A stretch of DNA of 6,423 bases, from positions 1 through 6,423 of the forward strand of contig JAEWVL010000381.1 in the NCBI GenBank assembly GCA_023396665.1. Direction: 5' to 3'. Source of the DNA: Spirochaetota bacterium (GTDB lineage: Bacteria; Spirochaetota; UBA4802; JAFGJZ01). Positions 4,234-6,423 of the stretch are shown here, one piece after another. How positions within the stretch are numbered: position 1 is the stretch's first letter; every line of letters begins with the position of its first letter. The position numbers were made by a program, and so were the translations under genes. The notes under the pieces were generated by a model, which saw only the letters and a program-made list of their open reading frames with translations, was not told where the DNA came from and ran no database searches.

Positions 4234-5421
4234 ATGCAGGTCAGTTTCGATTGCGTATCTCTGATATCAGCAGTTGGCATATTCAGTTGCTTTTTTTTCT
4301 CGTCTATTTTGTTAGCTCAAACAAGGGGAAACAAAAGAGCGAATACGATACTCTCCGTACTTTTGCTGGTTGTTCTTTGCAGCATTATCAACCCCGGTCT
4401 GCTCTTATACACGAATCTGATCTACCGTGTGCCGCATCTGTTAAACACACCATATTTTTTTATTCTTCTTATGGGGCCTTTGTTCTATTTCTACGTTCGG
4501 GTGCTTACCCAAAGAGATTACAGATTCAAATTGTGTGACGTACTGCACCTGCTGCCGGAACTCGGCTGGTTCGCATTACGTCACAGATTTTACCTTATGA
4601 GCGGAACAGAAAAAATGCAGTATTTCATAAACTGGAATCAAAACGAAATACCCATGCATCAACGGATATTTGAGCACTTTGCCGGTTTTCTGGTTGTTAT
4701 TCACATGCTGCTCTATGTTTATGCGTCACGCCGCCTCATTCGAAACTACACCGTATCGATTAAAAAATATTTTTCGGATATCGACAAATTGAATCTCTCC
4801 TGGTTAAACTTTTTTATCGTTATGATTCTTCTGGCGTTTATTCCCATCGGACTCGTTGTTATCGTAGAGGCGGTGTTCAGTATTCCCGTCACCCTGATTT
4901 TGCGCTTTATTCCCGTCACTGTTTCTTTGTGTATGTGTACGCTTTCATACAAAGCCCTGCTGCAGGCTGATCTTTTTACAACGAACAATCAGCTCTCGAC
5001 TGTGACAAAGGAAAACGATGGCGATGATCAAAAAAGCAGGACGACCTCAGCTGAGAAAAAAATCACCCTGAAGAACATGCAGGAATACAAAAACCGCCTG
5101 GAAACAATCATGCAAAAAGAGGCACCCTATAAAGACCCTTCACTGACACTGTATGATCTGGCAAAAGCCGTCAACATACCGAGAAACTACCTGTCAAACA
5201 TCATCAACAGTTACTACGGAATAAACTACTACGATTATATCAACGGCTTCAGAGTGAACGAGGCGAAACGGCTTATTGAGCAGAGCGCCGAAATCAATAT
5301 GCTGAAAATCGCGTATGACTCAGGCTTCAATTCAAAATCGACCTTTAACAAGATGTTTAAACAGCTTACCGGGCTTACACCGACACAGTATAAATGTGAC
5401 AAAACAGCCGTTTCCGCGTGA
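4234..5421 (+). CDS. Membrane-bound AraC-family regulator (7TM + HTH_18)
   Basis: A 395-residue protein with two parts. Residues 1-247 carry about seven hydrophobic segments (near 7-28, 37-59, 68-90, 99-116, 146-165, 189-214, 217-243), like the 7TM-type AraC regulators found in spirochaetes and Bacteroidetes. A polar linker (250-285) leads to a C-terminal AraC DNA-binding domain (about 287-388). Its first helix-turn-helix is SLTLYDLAKAVNIPRNYLSN (303-322); its second is INMLKIAYDSGFNSKSTFNK (354-373), ending with the typical F-K-x-x-x-G-x-T-P-x-x-Y. The HTH would face the cytoplasm and the membrane part may sense an external or lipid-phase signal; target genes are unknown. The ATG at 4234 follows GGGAGGG (4224-4230), a strong ribosome site. 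A T8 run (4291-4298) sits in the first membrane segment. It converges with xerC and has no obvious partner gene beside it, so it may regulate itself through the repeat at 4041-4074. Confidence 0.9.
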   Translation: MQVSFDCVSLISAVGIFSCFFFSSILLAQTRGNKRANTILSVLLLVVLCSIINPGLLLYTNLIYRVPHLLNTPYFFILLMGPLFYFYVRVLTQRDYRFKLCDVLHLLPELGWFALRHRFYLMSGTEKMQYFINWNQNEIPMHQRIFEHFAGFLVVIHMLLYVYASRRLIRNYTVSIKKYFSDIDKLNLSWLNFFIVMILLAFIPIGLVVIVEAVFSIPVTLILRFIPVTVSLCMCTLSYKALLQADLFTTNNQLSTVTKENDGDDQKSRTTSAEKKITLKNMQEYKNRLETIMQKEAPYKDPSLTLYDLAKAVNIPRNYLSNIINSYYGINYYDYINGFRVNEAKRLIEQSAEINMLKIAYDSGFNSKSTFNKMFKQLTGLTPTQYKCDKTAVSA

Positions 5422-5446
5422 ATGTCTTCTCGAACACCTTATTGTG

Positions 5447-5486
5447 AAAAAACCCGATACAAAATTTGCGACGCCAGAGCCGTATC
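5447..5486 (-). terminator. Weak candidate terminator of xerC
   Basis: On the minus strand, just after the xerC stop, GATAC (5486-5482) can pair with GTATC (5460-5456) across a 21-base loop, followed by GGG and six Ts (5452-5447). The T-run is right but the stem is short and the loop long, so this is only a candidate. Confidence 0.3.
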
Positions 5487-5488
5487 AC

Positions 5489-6397
5489 TCACTTCGCGTG
5501 CGGATGGTATTCATCATATATTTTTTTGAGACGTGCGCGTGTCGTATGCGTATACTTTTGTGTCGCGCTGATGGCATGATGGCCAAGCATGTCCTGCACC
5601 GATTTTATATCGGCACCGTTATTCAGAAGTTCTGTGGCAAAGCTATGCCGAAATGTATGCGGGGTGACACTTCCGAAACCGGCATTACGGGCGCGTAAAC
5701 TGATAATGTGAAAAACACCCCGGCGGGTCAGCCTACTGCCGTGTACATTGACAAAAAGAGCATCACCGGCTACGCTTGTATTGCGAAGAGCAAGATATCG
5801 TTTCAGCGCCGCATAAGCCCTATCGGCAATGAAAACATAGCGTTCATATGAACCTTTTCCGCAGACACGAATACGGCGCAGTGTCAAGTCAACCGAAACG
5901 AGATTACAGGTACATAATTCGGAAACACGACAGCCGGTTGAAAACAGCAGTAACAAAAGCGCAGTATCACGGCAATCCTTGAAGGTTTCGACCGGGAAAT
6001 CGAGTATCTTTTCAATTTGCGGTGCAGTCAGGTATTTGGGCAGACGTTTGCCCTTCTTCGGGGCTCGAAGCCCAAGCGTTGGATTTGCGTTAAGGTATCC
6101 CCCCTTGTACATGGCGTTAAAAAAACTTTTCAAAGAGGCAAGACGCCGCTCTATCGATGAAGCGGCATAGCCCTCATCGCTCATGTACTCGATCCACGAT
6201 CGAATGTCCCGGACGCCGATCGTTTCGGTGAGAACGTCATCGCCCTGTACTGTCGCGCTGATTTCGTAGTCAGAACTTTTTTCGAGCACAAAGGTGACAA
6301 ACTGCGTCAAATCGCCGAGATAGGATTCGACCGTATTCGCCGAGTATCCTTTTTCAGACGAAAGATATTCGGCGAACTTATCGGCCAGTTCATACAC
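5489..6397 (-). CDS. xerC: Tyrosine recombinase, XerC/XerD type
   Basis: A complete 302-residue site-specific recombinase. Residues 1-100 form the SAM-like core-binding domain (KFAEYLSSEKGYSANTVESY...). Residues about 120-295 form the catalytic domain with every active-site residue: R157 (STGCRVSE), K181 (VCGKGSYER), H247 and R250 (TPHTFRHSFATELL), H273 (MLGHHAIS) and the nucleophile Y282 (KYTHTT). The C-terminus (LKKIYDEYHPHA) is typical of Xer proteins that act with a partner at dif to resolve chromosome dimers. XerC rather than XerD is suggested by 'GVRDIRSWI' and the tail, but this is not certain; a single-protein Xer or an island integrase of the same shape is possible. The start is GTG at 6397 with AAGGAAG six bases upstream; no in-frame ATG is near. 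It converges with the AraC gene, 67 nt apart. No attachment site or dif-like palindrome was seen in the window. Confidence 0.92.
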   Translation of the reverse strand: MYELADKFAEYLSSEKGYSANTVESYLGDLTQFVTFVLEKSSDYEISATVQGDDVLTETIGVRDIRSWIEYMSDEGYAASSIERRLASLKSFFNAMYKGGYLNANPTLGLRAPKKGKRLPKYLTAPQIEKILDFPVETFKDCRDTALLLLLFSTGCRVSELCTCNLVSVDLTLRRIRVCGKGSYERYVFIADRAYAALKRYLALRNTSVAGDALFVNVHGSRLTRRGVFHIISLRARNAGFGSVTPHTFRHSFATELLNNGADIKSVQDMLGHHAISATQKYTHTTRARLKKIYDEYHPHAK

Positions 6398-6403
6398 TGT
6401 AAT

Positions 6404-6410
6404 CTTCCTT
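6404..6410 (-). promoter_or_regulatory. Ribosome binding site of xerC
   Basis: On the minus strand AAGGAAG lies six bases before the GTG at 6397. It supports the GTG start; the nearby ATG at 6393 is in another frame. Confidence 0.65.
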
Positions 6411-6423
6411 TACGGTGCTGTCC

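Noticed and set aside
4044..4538. 164-codon plus-strand frame starting with TTG
   Set aside because: No ribosome site; it starts inside the inverted repeat and over 300 nt overlap the AraC gene in another frame. AraC has clear domains and a strong ribosome site.
1..6423. CRISPR array, tRNA, rRNA or insertion sequence
   Set aside because: No regularly spaced repeats, cloverleaf sequence, rRNA segments, transposase or flanking target duplications were found on either strand by reading.

Overview
The window holds five confident genes, one partial gene at the left edge, and a few weaker items. By eye the base composition is moderate and the glycosyltransferase gene looks more AT-rich than the rest. 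The mix of a family 8 glycosyltransferase, a 7TM-type AraC regulator, a GntR/HutC regulator with deoxyribose-phosphate aldolase, and a chromosomal tyrosine recombinase would suit a spirochaete of the Treponema/Spirochaeta type. That is an inference from gene content, not a proven placement. Firmicutes or Bacteroidetes-like donors cannot be excluded.

Left part (1-600, minus strand). A partial gene runs off the left edge. It encodes a stripped-down TsaA/TrmO-fold protein that lacks the usual SAM-binding signature. Upstream of it are a doubtful small hydrophobic ORF and a coding-like fragment without a start codon, possibly the tail of a gene that was cut off.

Middle left (598-2104). A GT8 glycosyltransferase on the plus strand faces an unrecognised 147-residue secreted or membrane protein on the minus strand. 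A strong 41-nt hairpin sits between them and overlaps the stop codon of the minus gene.

Middle (2105-3855). A divergent intergenic region carries a 37-bp dyad symmetry. The dyad overlaps a promoter-like element and the ribosome binding site of a GntR/HutC-family regulator, whose gene is followed 16 nt later by deoC. This looks like a small autoregulated operon for deoxyribose or a related sugar phosphate. DeoC cleaves 2-deoxyribose 5-phosphate to glyceraldehyde 3-phosphate and acetaldehyde, and the regulator probably senses a phosphorylated sugar.

Right part (3856-6423). A 378-nt gene-free region with several inverted repeats precedes a membrane-anchored AraC-type regulator: seven predicted membrane segments, then a C-terminal helix-turn-helix domain. 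It converges with a complete XerC/XerD-type tyrosine recombinase on the minus strand that starts at GTG.

I did not find a clear new multi-gene system. The points most worth a second look are the TsaA-like protein without its cofactor motifs, the dyad covering the gntR ribosome binding site, the A9 tract that could fuse GntR to DeoC by slippage, the 13-bp perfect inverted repeat before the 7TM AraC gene, and the orphan membrane protein with its long hairpin.
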